DNA from: Actinomycetes bacterium
GTDB lineage: Bacteria > Actinomycetota > Acidimicrobiia > Acidimicrobiales > Palsa-688
NCBI GenBank assembly: GCA_021838445.1
Contig: JAKCDU010000028.1
Location: 1-42,046, forward strand
Length of the DNA stretch: 42,046 nucleotides
Direction: 5' to 3'
Positions 31,326-41,300 of the stretch are shown piece after piece. The number at the start of each line of letters is the position of its first letter. Position 1 is the first letter of the stretch. Below the pieces are notes generated by a model that was not told where the DNA came from, ran no database searches, and was given only the letters and a program-made list of their open reading frames with translations. The position numbers were made by a program, and so were the translations under genes.

Positions 31326-33212
31326 GTGCTGACCGATCCCGGCCGCGTCCCGATCGGGCGGCGGGCGTGGCTGGGCAACGGCGGCCATGGGGCGACCCTC
31401 GCCCCCGACGGCACCGTGGACTGGTACGCGTCCGGCGGGGTGGGCACACCCCCCGACCTATGGCGCCTCCTCGACGACTCGGGCCCGGCCGTGAGAGTCG
31501 GGCCCCGCCGGGACGGGCCCGGCAGCCGCCGCCATCTGCCCGACACCGACATGGCCTACGTGGCGGGCACGGCCGTGGTCCACACGGTCGCCACCGGGCC
31601 CGGGGGGCGACGGGTCTCGACCACCGATTTCCTGCCCTGGGACGGGCGGGGACCGGGCGAGGGCAGCATCTTCGGCGGTTTCCCGGCCCTGGGAGGAGGC
31701 CCCGGTTCGGGGGATCCGACCGGCTCGGTCGTGCGGCTGGTGCGAGCCCTCAGCGGACCCGTCGAGGTGGAGGTCGAGGTGATGTGCGGAGCGGACCGTC
31801 GACCGGGCGGCGGCCGCCGGACGGTGACACCCACCGCGACAGGGCTGCTCCTCGACGGCCTGGCCGTCACCGCGGCCGAACCCTTCACCCCGGCGCCGCT
31901 CGAGCGCGACACCGCCCGTTGGCGGTCGATCACGCGCCTCGACGATGGCGAGGAGATGGTGGTGGTCATCGGTCCCGGCGACCCCATGGGCCCCGACGCC
32001 GCCCACCGGCTGCTCGACCGGACCGTCGCCGCGTGGCGTTCCTGGGTCAACCGGGTGGTCTACGCCGGTCCCCACCGCCACGCCGTCGAGCGGGCCCTCA
32101 TAACCGTCAGATCCCTCACCGCGCCTTCCGGGGCGCCCGTCGCCGCGGGCACCACCTCACTTCCCCGCCGGGTCGGCAGCGAGCGGTCCTCGGACTCCCG
32201 CTGGGTCCACCTGCGCAATGTGACGGCGGCGGTGCCGGTACTGGCCGATGCGGGGCTGGCCGACGACGCCCGGGCGGCCGAGACCTGGCTGCGTCACACC
32301 CTCTCCAACGCCCATCTGCCCTGGCCGGCCTGGTTCGACGCTGACGGCCAGCCGGTACCCGAACCGGAGGAGGTCCCCTACGCCGGCTGGAGGGGATCCC
32401 AACCGGTGGTTCTCGGGCGGCCGGGCGGGATCGACCTCGGCCTGCTCGGCGGCGTCGTCGGGGCGGTGGGCGCCTCGGGGCGCGGGCTGGGCGGCCGAGC
32501 CGACGACCCCGGTCCCCTCTCGGCGGCATCGGGTGTCCTGGCCGACGCCGCCGACTGGGTTACCGACCACTGGCGCGAGCCCGACCACGGGCGCTGGGGT
32601 ATTCCCAAGCCTCCCCGCCTGTACAGCGCCGGCCGGGTCGAGGCGTGGCGGGCCCTGACCGGCTCGGCCTCCCGGGCCCGGCAGGCCAACCCCCTCGACC
32701 TGAGAGCGGCGGTCTGGCACCAAGAAGCGCGCCAGATCCTCCGCTGGCTGGAGGAGCAGGCCCGCAGCGGTGACGGTGGCCTGCGCATGGACGGCGCCCT
32801 CGGGGCTCCCGACGAACCCGACGCCGCCCTGCTCGCCGTGGCCCACGACGGACCGTGGCCGGCGTCTCACCCGGTGGTGGCCACCACAGTGGACCGCATC
32901 CTCGAGAGACTCTCCTCGGGGGGTCTGCTGCACCGCTATTCCGAGCGGGTGTCCGACGAAGCGGCCGGTCCCGACCTCGCCGACCTCGAAGCGTCGCTGC
33001 TCACCGTCCGGGCGCTCAGCGCGCTCGAACGCTGGGACGAGGCCCACGAGCGGCTCGAGCGGGTGACCGGCCTGGTCGGGGCGGCGGGGCCGGGCCTGCT
33101 CAGCGAGACCGCCGATCCGGTGTCGGGGGAGCTGTTCGGCAACCTCCCGTCGGTGGGAGCGTCCCTCGCCCTCGTCGACGCCGCCGGGGCCCTGCTGGCC
33201 GGACCGCGCTGA
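31326..33212 (+). CDS. GH15-like glycosidase homologue with changed catalytic residues
   Basis: The 628-aa product follows the GH15 glucoamylase/trehalase plan throughout: N-terminal IGRRAWLGNGGHGATLAPDG, a beta-sandwich, then the (alpha/alpha)6 barrel ending LLSETADPVSGELFGNLP. Two key positions differ by eye. The sugar-binding R-D of W-x-x-RDA is RN (Asn298). The general acid in the GIWE motif is GRWG (Gly425). The general-base Glu in LSE is kept. It may be inactive or act on a different substrate. No signal peptide. GTG 31326 has no clear ribosome-binding site; it probably depends on greA transcription. Confidence 0.8.
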   Translation: MLTDPGRVPIGRRAWLGNGGHGATLAPDGTVDWYASGGVGTPPDLWRLLDDSGPAVRVGPRRDGPGSRRHLPDTDMAYVAGTAVVHTVATGPGGRRVSTTDFLPWDGRGPGEGSIFGGFPALGGGPGSGDPTGSVVRLVRALSGPVEVEVEVMCGADRRPGGGRRTVTPTATGLLLDGLAVTAAEPFTPAPLERDTARWRSITRLDDGEEMVVVIGPGDPMGPDAAHRLLDRTVAAWRSWVNRVVYAGPHRHAVERALITVRSLTAPSGAPVAAGTTSLPRRVGSERSSDSRWVHLRNVTAAVPVLADAGLADDARAAETWLRHTLSNAHLPWPAWFDADGQPVPEPEEVPYAGWRGSQPVVLGRPGGIDLGLLGGVVGAVGASGRGLGGRADDPGPLSAASGVLADAADWVTDHWREPDHGRWGIPKPPRLYSAGRVEAWRALTGSASRARQANPLDLRAAVWHQEARQILRWLEEQARSGDGGLRMDGALGAPDEPDAALLAVAHDGPWPASHPVVATTVDRILERLSSGGLLHRYSERVSDEAAGPDLADLEASLLTVRALSALERWDEAHERLERVTGLVGAAGPGLLSETADPVSGELFGNLPSVGASLALVDAAGALLAGPR

Positions 33213-33228
33213 GCGTCGGCGGCCGCCC

Positions 33229-33234
33229 TACGGT
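33229..33234 (+). promoter_or_regulatory. Putative -10 box of tldD (TACGGT)
   Basis: TACGGT ends 9 bases before the ATG at 33244. It lies in the 31-base gap after the GH15-like gene, so tldD may have its own leaderless transcript. Confidence 0.4.
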
Positions 33235-33243
33235 GTAGGCACC

Positions 33244-34749
33244 ATGAGCGGATCGGTCGACCCAGCCTTCCTGGCCCTGCCTTTGGACCGCCTCGCCGAC
33301 GCCGCCCTGTCGGTGGTGGAGCAGGCCGCGGTCACCCACGCCGAGTTCCGCCTCGAGCGCACCCGGGCGGCTCACGCGTCGGCCCGTGACGGTCACATCG
33401 AGTCCGACTCCGACGGTCTGAGCACCGGGCTCTCGGTGAGGGTGCTGCGCGATGGCACGTGGGGGTTCGCGGCGACCAGCCGCATCTCGGTCGAAGACGC
33501 CGCGGCCGTCGCCGGGGAGGCCCTGGAAGTGGCCCGCACCGCGGCCGCTCTCAGCACCGAGCGCGTCGAGCTGGCGCCTGAGCCGGTGCACGTGGCCATG
33601 TGGACCAGCCCCTACGAGACGAACCCGTTCGCGCTGGCCCCCGACGAGCGCGCCGCCGTCATGATCGACTGGACCGCCCGCCTGCTCTCCGACCCGAGGG
33701 TCGCCCACGCCGACGCCCGGGTGCTGGCCGTCCAGGAGGACAAATTTTACGCCGATGCGGCCGGCACGCGCACCACCCAGGAGCGGGTTCGCGTCCACCC
33801 GGCCGCCACCGCGGTGGCCGTCGACGACCGCAGCGGGGCTTTCGAGACCATGCGCAGCGTCGCCCCGCCCTGCGGGAGGGGATGGGAGTACGTGCTCGGC
33901 ACCGGATGGGACTGGGACGAGGAGCTGGCCCGCCTACCGGAGCTGCTCGACGAGAAGCTGCGGGCGCAGAGCCTCGAGCCCGGACCCTACGACGTCGTCA
34001 TCGACCCCACCAACCTGTGGCTGACCATCCACGAGTCGATAGGTCACGCCACTGAGCTGGACCGGGCTCTCGGCTACGAGGCCGCCTACGCCGGCACCTC
34101 CTTCGCCACCTTCGACCGGCTGGGCTCTCTGCGCTACGGCTCGCCGGTGATGCACGTGACCGGTGACCGGACCGTCGAGCACGGACTGGCGACGGTCGCT
34201 TTCGACGACGAAGGCGTCGAGAGCCAGGAGTGGGACCTGGTCCGCGACGGCGTCCTGGTCGGCTACCAGCTCAACCGGGCCATGGCCGCCCGACAGGGTT
34301 TCTCCCGCTCCAACGGGTGCGCCTTCGCCGACTCGGCCGGGCGGGTGCCCCTGCAGCGGATGGCCAACGTCTCGCTCCGCCCGGCGCCGGGCGGCCCCAC
34401 CACGCAGGAGCTGATCGCGGCCGTGGAGGACGGCCTCTACATCGTCGGTGACCGGAGCTGGTCCATCGACATGCAGCGCTACAACTTCCAGTTCACCGGC
34501 CAGCGCTTCTACCGCATCCGCCACGGCCGTCTGGTCGGCCAGTGCAAGGACCTGGCCTACCAGGGGGTGACCACGGAGTTCTGGGGCTCGATGGAGGCGG
34601 TCGGCGGCGAGGAGACCTACCTCCTCGGGGGGGCCTTCAACTGCGGCAAGGGCCAGCCGGGGCAGGTGGCGGCGGTGAGCCACGGCAGCCCTTCTGCTCT
34701 GTTCCGCCAGGTGCGCATTCTGAACACCTCGGCCGAGGCCGGCCGGTGA
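33244..34749 (+). CDS. tldD: TldD family metalloprotease
   Basis: TldD is the zinc-bearing half of the TldD/TldE protease, which trims unfolded peptides and, in some bacteria, removes leaders from peptide antibiotics. The 501-aa product has the zinc motif HESIGHATELD (residues ~262-272) and the family C-terminal block (YIVGDRSWSIDMQRYNFQF, GGAFNCGKGQPGQ). Its stop overlaps the tldE GTG as GTGA. No small precursor-peptide gene is evident near the pair. Confidence 0.94.
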   Translation: MSGSVDPAFLALPLDRLADAALSVVEQAAVTHAEFRLERTRAAHASARDGHIESDSDGLSTGLSVRVLRDGTWGFAATSRISVEDAAAVAGEALEVARTAAALSTERVELAPEPVHVAMWTSPYETNPFALAPDERAAVMIDWTARLLSDPRVAHADARVLAVQEDKFYADAAGTRTTQERVRVHPAATAVAVDDRSGAFETMRSVAPPCGRGWEYVLGTGWDWDEELARLPELLDEKLRAQSLEPGPYDVVIDPTNLWLTIHESIGHATELDRALGYEAAYAGTSFATFDRLGSLRYGSPVMHVTGDRTVEHGLATVAFDDEGVESQEWDLVRDGVLVGYQLNRAMAARQGFSRSNGCAFADSAGRVPLQRMANVSLRPAPGGPTTQELIAAVEDGLYIVGDRSWSIDMQRYNFQFTGQRFYRIRHGRLVGQCKDLAYQGVTTEFWGSMEAVGGEETYLLGGAFNCGKGQPGQVAAVSHGSPSALFRQVRILNTSAEAGR

Positions 34750-36122
34750 TCACCCCCCAGGTCCTGGTCGAGGCGGCGCTCGAGGCGAGCCGGGCCGACG
34801 GCTGCCTGGTGCTGGTGGAGGAGTCCACCGAAGCCAACCTGCGCTGGGCCAACAACACGCTGACCACCAACGGCGTGGCCCGCGCCCGCAACCTGACGGT
34901 CATCTCGGTGGTCGGCTCCTCCGTGGCGGTCGTGAGTCGCCAGGGGGTGTCGAAGCTCGACGAGGCCGCCGAGGTGGTGGCCGCCGCCGACGCCTCGGCC
35001 CGGCGCGCCGCCCCCGCCGAGGACGCCGCTCCCCTGCTCGGCCCCGACGTGTCGTCGGGTGACTGGGCGGCCCCGGCGGCGGAGACGGGCATCGGCGTGT
35101 TCGAGTCCTTCGCCGCCGACCTCGGCGCCTCGCTGCGCCGGGCGGCGGCCAACCGGCAGGTTCTCTACGGCTACGCCACCTACGACCTGACCACGACGTT
35201 TCTGGCCTCCTCGAGCGGCTTGCGGTGCCGCTACGACCAGCCCACCGGCCACGTCGAGATCAACGCCAAGTCCGCCGACCTGTCCCGCTCCACCTGGGTC
35301 GGCAGGCCCAGCGCGGACTTCTCCGACGTGGACGTGTCGTCCCTCCACGACGACCTCGACCGGCGCCTGGCCTGGGCCGAGCGGCGGGTGGACCTCGCCG
35401 CCGGACGCTACGAGACCATCCTCCCCCCCAGCGCGGTGGCCGACCTGATGATCCCGCTGTACTGGGCCGCCGCCGCCCGCGACGCCGCCGACGGGCGCAC
35501 CGCGTTCAGCCGCGGAGGCGGGGCCACCCGTGTCGGTGAACGGCTGAGCCACACACCCCTGACCCTGCGCAGCGATCCGACCGCCCCCGGCCTGGGCTGC
35601 GCACCGTTCCTGGCTACCGCCTCCTCAGGCTCGACGGTCTCGGTGTTCGATAACGGCTCGGCCCTGCAGCCGGTCTCTTGGATCTCGGACGGGGTGCTGC
35701 GCGCCTTGGTGCAGACCCGGCACAGCGCGGTGCGGACGGGACTGGCCTTCACTCCCTACGTGGACAACCTGATCCTCGACTCGTCGGAACCGGCCGGCGA
35801 CCTGGAGCACCTGGTGGCCGCCACCGATCGGGGTCTGCTGCTCACCTGCCTTTGGTACATCCGGGAAGTCGAGCCTCAGACCCTCCTGCTGACCGGCTTG
35901 ACCCGAGACGGCGTCTACCTCGTCGAAGGCGGGGAGGTCACCGCCGCAGTGAACAACTTCCGCTTCAACGAGAGCCCCCTCGACGTACTCGACCGGGCCG
36001 ATCTGGTGGGCGGCACCGAGCGGTCCCTGCCGCGCGAGTGGAGCGACTACTTCACCCGGACGGCCATGCCGCCCATGCGGGTGCGCGACTTCAACATGTC
36101 CTCGGTCAGCCAGGCGTCCTGA
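34746..36122 (+). CDS. tldE: TldE/PmbA family protein, partner of TldD
   Basis: TldE (PmbA) is the non-catalytic partner that completes the TldD heterodimer. The 458-aa product lacks the HExxxH motif, as expected. It has the shared fold: LRWANNTLTTNGVARARNLT near the N terminus, LASSSGLRCRY in the middle, and VDNLILDSS and VNNFRFNESPLDVL toward the end. The GTG at 34746 overlaps the tldD stop, so the two are made in step. Its end is 13 bases from the convergent pepA end. Confidence 0.93.
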   Translation: MITPQVLVEAALEASRADGCLVLVEESTEANLRWANNTLTTNGVARARNLTVISVVGSSVAVVSRQGVSKLDEAAEVVAAADASARRAAPAEDAAPLLGPDVSSGDWAAPAAETGIGVFESFAADLGASLRRAAANRQVLYGYATYDLTTTFLASSSGLRCRYDQPTGHVEINAKSADLSRSTWVGRPSADFSDVDVSSLHDDLDRRLAWAERRVDLAAGRYETILPPSAVADLMIPLYWAAAARDAADGRTAFSRGGGATRVGERLSHTPLTLRSDPTAPGLGCAPFLATASSGSTVSVFDNGSALQPVSWISDGVLRALVQTRHSAVRTGLAFTPYVDNLILDSSEPAGDLEHLVAATDRGLLLTCLWYIREVEPQTLLLTGLTRDGVYLVEGGEVTAAVNNFRFNESPLDVLDRADLVGGTERSLPREWSDYFTRTAMPPMRVRDFNMSSVSQAS

Positions 36123-36135
36123 CCGTCGATGGGCG

Positions 36136-37659
36136 CTACCAGCCCTCCACCAGGTGCATGAGGGTCCGGGTACCCCAGCCGGTCGCCCCCTTGGTCAGCC
36201 AGCCGTCGTCGGAGTCGAGGAACGCCGGTCCGGCGATGTCCAGGTGGGCCCAGGGCACGTCGCCGACGAAATCCTGGAGGAACAGGCCGGCCATGATGCT
36301 GCCCGCCGCCCCTCCGCTCGCCACGTTCTTGATGTCGGCCACTTCCGAGTCGAGCATCTTGCGGTAGGACCGCACCAGGGGAAGTTCCCAGAACGGCTCG
36401 CCGGCCGTAGCTCCGGCCGCGACCACCCGACCCACGAGCCCTGAGTCGTTGCCCATCACGGCCGCCACCCCGTCGCCCAGGGCGACCCTCTGCGCCCCCG
36501 TCAGGGTGGCCACGTCGACGATGGCCCCGGCCTTCTCCTCGACCGCCAGCGAGAGGGCGTCGGCCAGTACCAGGCGGCCCTCGGCGTCGGTGTTGAGCAC
36601 TTCGATGGTCCGCCCGTTGCGAGCCGTCAGCACGTCGCCGGGGTGTATGGCCGTCCCGCTCGGCATGTTCTCCGTGGCCGCCACCCAGCCGACCACGTGC
36701 ACCGGCGCCCCGGCCCGGGCCAGCCCGAGGATGGCGTTTATGACCGCCGCGGCCCCGCCCATGTCGCACTTCATGGTCATCATCGACGCCGGTGGCTTGA
36801 GCGACAGGCCACCCGAATCGAAAGTGATGCCTTTGCCCACCAGATGCACGCACGGCGCCCCCCGGCGGCCCCGCCCCCGGCGCGACGCCGCCCCGGCGCC
36901 GCCTGGCGGCGCTCCGCCGTATTCGAGCCGGATCAGCCGTGGCGGTTCGGCCGCCCCGGCGGCCACGCCGGCCAGGCCGCCCAGGCCCTCACGCCCGATG
37001 CGGTTCTCGTCCCAGACCTCGACGTTCACCCCGACCGAGCGAGCCGCGACCGTCGTGAGGCGGGCCAGTTCCCGGGGAGTGAGGTCACGCGGCGGCCGGT
37101 TCACCCAGTCCCGGGCCCGGCAGGTCGCCTCCACGCCGGCCACGGCCCGGCGGACCACCGCGCTGCGGGCCCCGACGATGGTGTAGCGCGACGGGGCCGA
37201 TCCGGCCACGTCGGCTTTGCGCCGGGGGGCCCCGGCGTAGACGTAGGCACCCAGACCGAGGCCCTCCACGATGGCCCGGGCCGCCTCGTCGCGGGCCTCC
37301 GGGCCGTTGACGGCGTGCACCAGGGTCGTGGCGAGGTGGGTCGCCCGGCCGGACTGCCGGGCCACCGCGGCGGCCGCCCGGCGGAGGTCGTCGGGGCCCA
37401 CGGACCCTTTCGGGCCCACACCTACGGCCAGCACCGTCGTGCCGTCGTCGGCCAGGAGCCCCTGGACCTCCCCCAGCTTGCCATCGAAGCGCCGCTGGCG
37501 CAGGTAGGCGGCGTCCACCGTCGCCCCCGACCCATCGGGTGAGCTGAGGTCGCCAAAGACCGGGACGGCGAGCACATCGGCCCGGGCCGGCACGGTGTCG
37601 GCCGCCACGAAGGAGGCGATAGTGGTGTCGTCGGGCAGACGGGCTCCGTTTCGGGTCAT
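36136..37659 (-). CDS. pepA: Leucyl aminopeptidase (M17 family)
   Basis: This M17 enzyme uses two metal ions to remove N-terminal residues from peptides in the cytosol. The 507-aa product has GKGITFDSGGLSLKP (metal Lys/Asp), MKCDMGGAAAV, NTDAEGRLVLADAL (metal Asp and Glu) and a variable N-terminal domain. An Arg/Gly/Pro-rich insertion (APPGGAGAASRRGRGRRGAP, residues ~250-270) is unusual. ATG 37659 overlaps the adenosyltransferase stop as ATGA, with AAAGG upstream. It may help recycle peptides released by TldD/TldE (inference). Confidence 0.93.
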   Translation of the reverse strand: MTRNGARLPDDTTIASFVAADTVPARADVLAVPVFGDLSSPDGSGATVDAAYLRQRRFDGKLGEVQGLLADDGTTVLAVGVGPKGSVGPDDLRRAAAAVARQSGRATHLATTLVHAVNGPEARDEAARAIVEGLGLGAYVYAGAPRRKADVAGSAPSRYTIVGARSAVVRRAVAGVEATCRARDWVNRPPRDLTPRELARLTTVAARSVGVNVEVWDENRIGREGLGGLAGVAAGAAEPPRLIRLEYGGAPPGGAGAASRRGRGRRGAPCVHLVGKGITFDSGGLSLKPPASMMTMKCDMGGAAAVINAILGLARAGAPVHVVGWVAATENMPSGTAIHPGDVLTARNGRTIEVLNTDAEGRLVLADALSLAVEEKAGAIVDVATLTGAQRVALGDGVAAVMGNDSGLVGRVVAAGATAGEPFWELPLVRSYRKMLDSEVADIKNVASGGAAGSIMAGLFLQDFVGDVPWAHLDIAGPAFLDSDDGWLTKGATGWGTRTLMHLVEGW

Positions 37660-38246
37660 GGCTGGGCCTTTCCAGGTGCTCGTGGGTCGGTCAGCCGCCT
37701 CGAGAGGAGAGAATCCCCCTGCTCCTGCCAGCGGGCCATGGTCCACAGGAGGTCGGACAGCCGGTTGAGGTACCTGCCCACCAGGGAACCGTCGGGGCCC
37801 CCATCGGCGGGGTCGAAGACGGCCAGCGCTGCTCGCTCGGCCCGGCGCACCACCGTGCGGGCCACGTCCAGGCCGGCCGACACCCGGTCGTGGCCGGGGA
37901 TGACGAAATCCTTGATGGGAGGGAAGCGGCCCGAAAGCTGGTCGATGAGGGACTCGAGCCCGTCGACCATCTGCTCGGTGGCCAGGCTCACCCCCGGCTT
38001 CAGCTTGAGGCGGTTGGACCCATCGGTGGCCACTTCGGCCATCAGGACGTACAGGTCTCGCTCCAGGCCGACCAGGATGTCGTCCAGCTCCGACCCTGGC
38101 TCGGTCTCGGCCCGGACCACGCCCAGGGCGGCCTGGGCCTCGTCGATGGCGCCATTGGCCTCGATGACGGACGAATCCTTGGCGACCCGGCCTCCAAAGA
38201 GCAGGCCGGTCGTCCCATCGTCGCCGGTGCGTGTGTAGATCTTCAT
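37656..38246 (-). CDS. Cob(I)alamin adenosyltransferase, PduO type
   Basis: The enzyme moves the adenosyl group of ATP onto cob(I)alamin to make adenosylcobalamin. The 196-aa product has the ATP loop YTRTGDDGTTGL, the segment ANGAIDEAQAALG, the Arg-rich helix TVVRRAERAAL, and YLNRLSDLLWTMAR. Length fits the family. The C-terminal tail is short and basic. It is divergent from metH, so two cobalamin genes share one control region. TAGGCT lies 12 bases before the ATG. Confidence 0.95.
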   Translation of the reverse strand: MKIYTRTGDDGTTGLLFGGRVAKDSSVIEANGAIDEAQAALGVVRAETEPGSELDDILVGLERDLYVLMAEVATDGSNRLKLKPGVSLATEQMVDGLESLIDQLSGRFPPIKDFVIPGHDRVSAGLDVARTVVRRAERAALAVFDPADGGPDGSLVGRYLNRLSDLLWTMARWQEQGDSLLSRRLTDPRAPGKAQP

Positions 38247-38258
38247 GTCGAAGGTCGG

Positions 38259-38264
38259 AGCCTA
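38259..38264 (-). promoter_or_regulatory. Putative -10 box of the adenosyltransferase gene (TAGGCT)
   Basis: TAGGCT on the minus strand, 12 bases before the ATG at 38246. The same divergent gap holds a run of eight T at 38321-38328, notable in this GC-rich DNA, but no riboswitch. Confidence 0.4.
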
Positions 38265-38367
38265 CCGGCCCGACCGGGCTCGAACGAGGTATCCAGGCAG
38301 GCACGGCGTGACGCGGCCCATTTTTTTTCGGCCGGCATATGGAACGGGGCTCGAGGGTCGCTACCGG

Positions 38368-38373
38368 TACCCT
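38368..38373 (+). promoter_or_regulatory. Putative -10 box of metH (TACCCT)
   Basis: TACCCT ends 8 bases before the GTG at 38382. No cobalamin riboswitch or B12 box is seen in the 135-base gap. Confidence 0.4.
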
Positions 38374-38381
38374 TGGGAGCG

Positions 38382-41300
38382 GTGAGTACCCAGTCCGAAT
38401 ATCTCGACGCGGTCCGGGAGAGGGTCGTGATCTTCGACGGCGCGACCGGCACCAACCTGCAGTTGCGCCAGCTCGGCCCCGAGGACTTCGGAGGGGCCGC
38501 CCTCGAAGGCTGCAACGAGATACTGGTCGATACCCGCCCCGACGTCATCGCCGACCTGCACCGCAGCTTCTTCGATGTCGGCTCCGACGTGGTCGAGACC
38601 GACAGCTTCGGTTCGCTCCCGTGGGTGCTGGCCGAGTACGGGATCGAGTCGCGCACCCTCGAGCTGGCCACCAAGGCGGCACGCCTGGCCCGTCGAGAAG
38701 CCGACGTCGCGGCGGCTCGTAGCGGCACCACCAAGTGGGTTGCCGGATCACTCGGTCCGGGCACCAAGATCGCGTCTTTGGGCCAGATCACCTTCGCCGA
38801 ACAGCGCGATGGGTACCAGCTGGCTGCCCGCGGGCTGCTCGACGGGGGCGTCGACCTGTTCATCATCGAGACCGTCCAGGACCTGCTGCAGGCCAAGGCC
38901 GCCATCATCGGCTGCCGGCGGGCCATGGCCGAAGCCGGCCGGCAGGTGCCCCTGCAGGTACAGGTGACCATCGAGACCACCGGCCGCATGCTCATGGGCA
39001 CCGAGATCGGGGCCGCACTCACCACCCTCGACGCCCTGCGCCCCGACGTCATCGGGCTGAACTGCGCGACCGGTCCCGCCGAGATGAGCGAGCACCTGCG
39101 CTACCTCTCCCGCTACTGCCGGGTACCCATCTCGGTGCTGCCCAACGCCGGCCTGCCCTCCGTCGTCGACGGCCGCATGCACTACGACCTCACCCCTGAC
39201 CAGCTCGCCGAGCACCTGGCCCGTTTCGTGTCCGAGTACGGCGTCACCGTGGTGGGGGGCTGCTGCGGCACGTCACCCGACCACCTGAGGGCCGTCGTGG
39301 ATGCGTGCCGGGACCGGCGACCGGCGGCGCGCACCCCCGAGAAGGACCCGGGTGTGGCGTCGATCTACAGCCACGTTCCCTACGACCAGTCCCCGTCGTT
39401 CCTCGTCGTGGGTGAGCGGACCAACGCCAACGGCTCCAAGAAGTTCCGCGAGGCCATGCTCGCCGACGATTGGGACACCTGCGTGGCCATGGCCCGCGAC
39501 GCCGTCAGGGACGGGGCCCACGTGCTCGACGTCTGCGTCGACTACACCGGCGAGGACGGGGTCGCCGACATGCACGAGGTGGCCAGCCGGTTCGCCACCC
39601 AGGCCACTCTGCCGATCATGCTCGACTCCACCGAGCCGGCGGTCATCGAGACGGGCCTGCAGCTGATCGCCGGCAAACCCCTGCTGAACTCGGTCAACCT
39701 CGAGGACGGCGACGCCGTCGGCACCAGGCTCGACCGGTTCCTGACCCTCGCCCGCGACTACGGGGCGGCCGTCGTGTGCACCTGCATCGACACCGAGGGC
39801 CAGGCGCGGACGGCCGAATGGAAGCTACGGGCGGCCCGAGCCATATACGACCTGGCCGTCGACCGCTACGGACTGGCCCCCGAGGATCTGCTCTTCGACC
39901 CACTCGTCCTGCCCATCAGCACCGGCATGGAGGAGAGCCGGCGCGACGGCATCGAGACGATAGAAGGCATCCGTCTCATCAAAGAGGCGATGCCCGGAGT
40001 GGGAACCATCGTCGGTCTGTCGAACGTCAGTTTCGGCCTGTCCCCGGCCGCCCGCCACGCCCTGAACTCGGTCTTCCTCCACGAGTGCCAGAACGCCGGT
40101 CTCGACGCCGCCATCGTCCACGCGGCCCGGATCGTTCCCCTCAACCAGCTCGACCAACGCGTCGTGGAGGTCTGCCTGGACCTCATCTACGACCGCCGCG
40201 ATCCCGCCGCCGGCTACGACCCCCTCGCCGAGCTCCTGCAGCTGTTCGAAGGTGTCGCGGCAGCCGGCGTGCAGCGCGAGGACCGCAGCGGCTGGTCGGT
40301 CGAACGACGCCTGGAGCAGCGCATCATCGACGGCGACCGGGACGGGCTCGAAGCCGATCTCGATGCTGCACTGGGCGAAGGTTGGGCCGCCCTCGACGTG
40401 ATCAACGGACCTCTCCTCGGTGGCATGAAGACCGTGGGCGAACTGTTCGGCTCAGGACAGATGCAGCTCCCGTTCGTCCTGCAGTCGGCCGAGACCATGA
40501 AGACCGCGGTCGCCCACCTCGAGCCGCACATGGACAAGACCGACGACGGGGGCAAGGGTCGCATTGTGCTGGCCACGGTCAAAGGTGACGTCCACGACAT
40601 CGGCAAGAACCTGGTGGACATCATCTTCACCAACAACGGTTACGAGGTCCACAACCTCGGCATCAAGGTGTCCCTGACCGAGATGATCGAAGCCGCCCAG
40701 AAGGTCCGCGCCGACGCCATTGGCATGTCCGGCCTCCTCGTCAAGAGCACGCTCATCATGCGGGAGAACCTGCTGGAGCTCAACGAGCGGGGACTTGCGG
40801 CCACCACCCCTGTCATCCTGGGCGGGGCTGCCCTCACCCGGACCTACGTCGAGCGGGACCTGCGCAGCGAGTACGCGGGAAAGCTCTTCTACGGCAAGGA
40901 CGCCTTCGAGGGTCTGCACACCATGGACCGCCTGATGGAGCTCAAGCGCTCCGGGATCGACGATCCCGACTTCGGTCGGGAGCTACCCGAAGGCCGCTCG
41001 GGCGCCGAAGTCGGATCACGGGCCGTGCGGGCCGCCAGACGCTCGGCGGCAGCCGTCGCCGACGCGCCCCCGAGGGCCCCGTCCGTGACCACCGATAACG
41101 AACTGTTTACTCCTCCCTTCGTCGGCAGCCGGGTCGAGCGCGGTATCCCCCTGGACGACATCGCCACCTTTGTGAACGAAACGGCGCTGTTCCGCGGTCA
41201 GTGGGGCTACCGACCCGACAAGTCCGTGGGCGAGACCGACGACGGGTTCCGGGTCCGCTTGCGGGCCGAGTTGCGCGCCCAGTTGGCCGCAGCGCGCAGC

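Noticed and set aside
38321-38328. Run of eight T as a terminator tail
   Set aside because: It lies between divergent promoters and no stable stem precedes it.
38247-38381. Possible cobalamin riboswitch before metH or the adenosyltransferase gene
   Set aside because: No B12-box-like sequence and too little space once the -10 boxes are placed.
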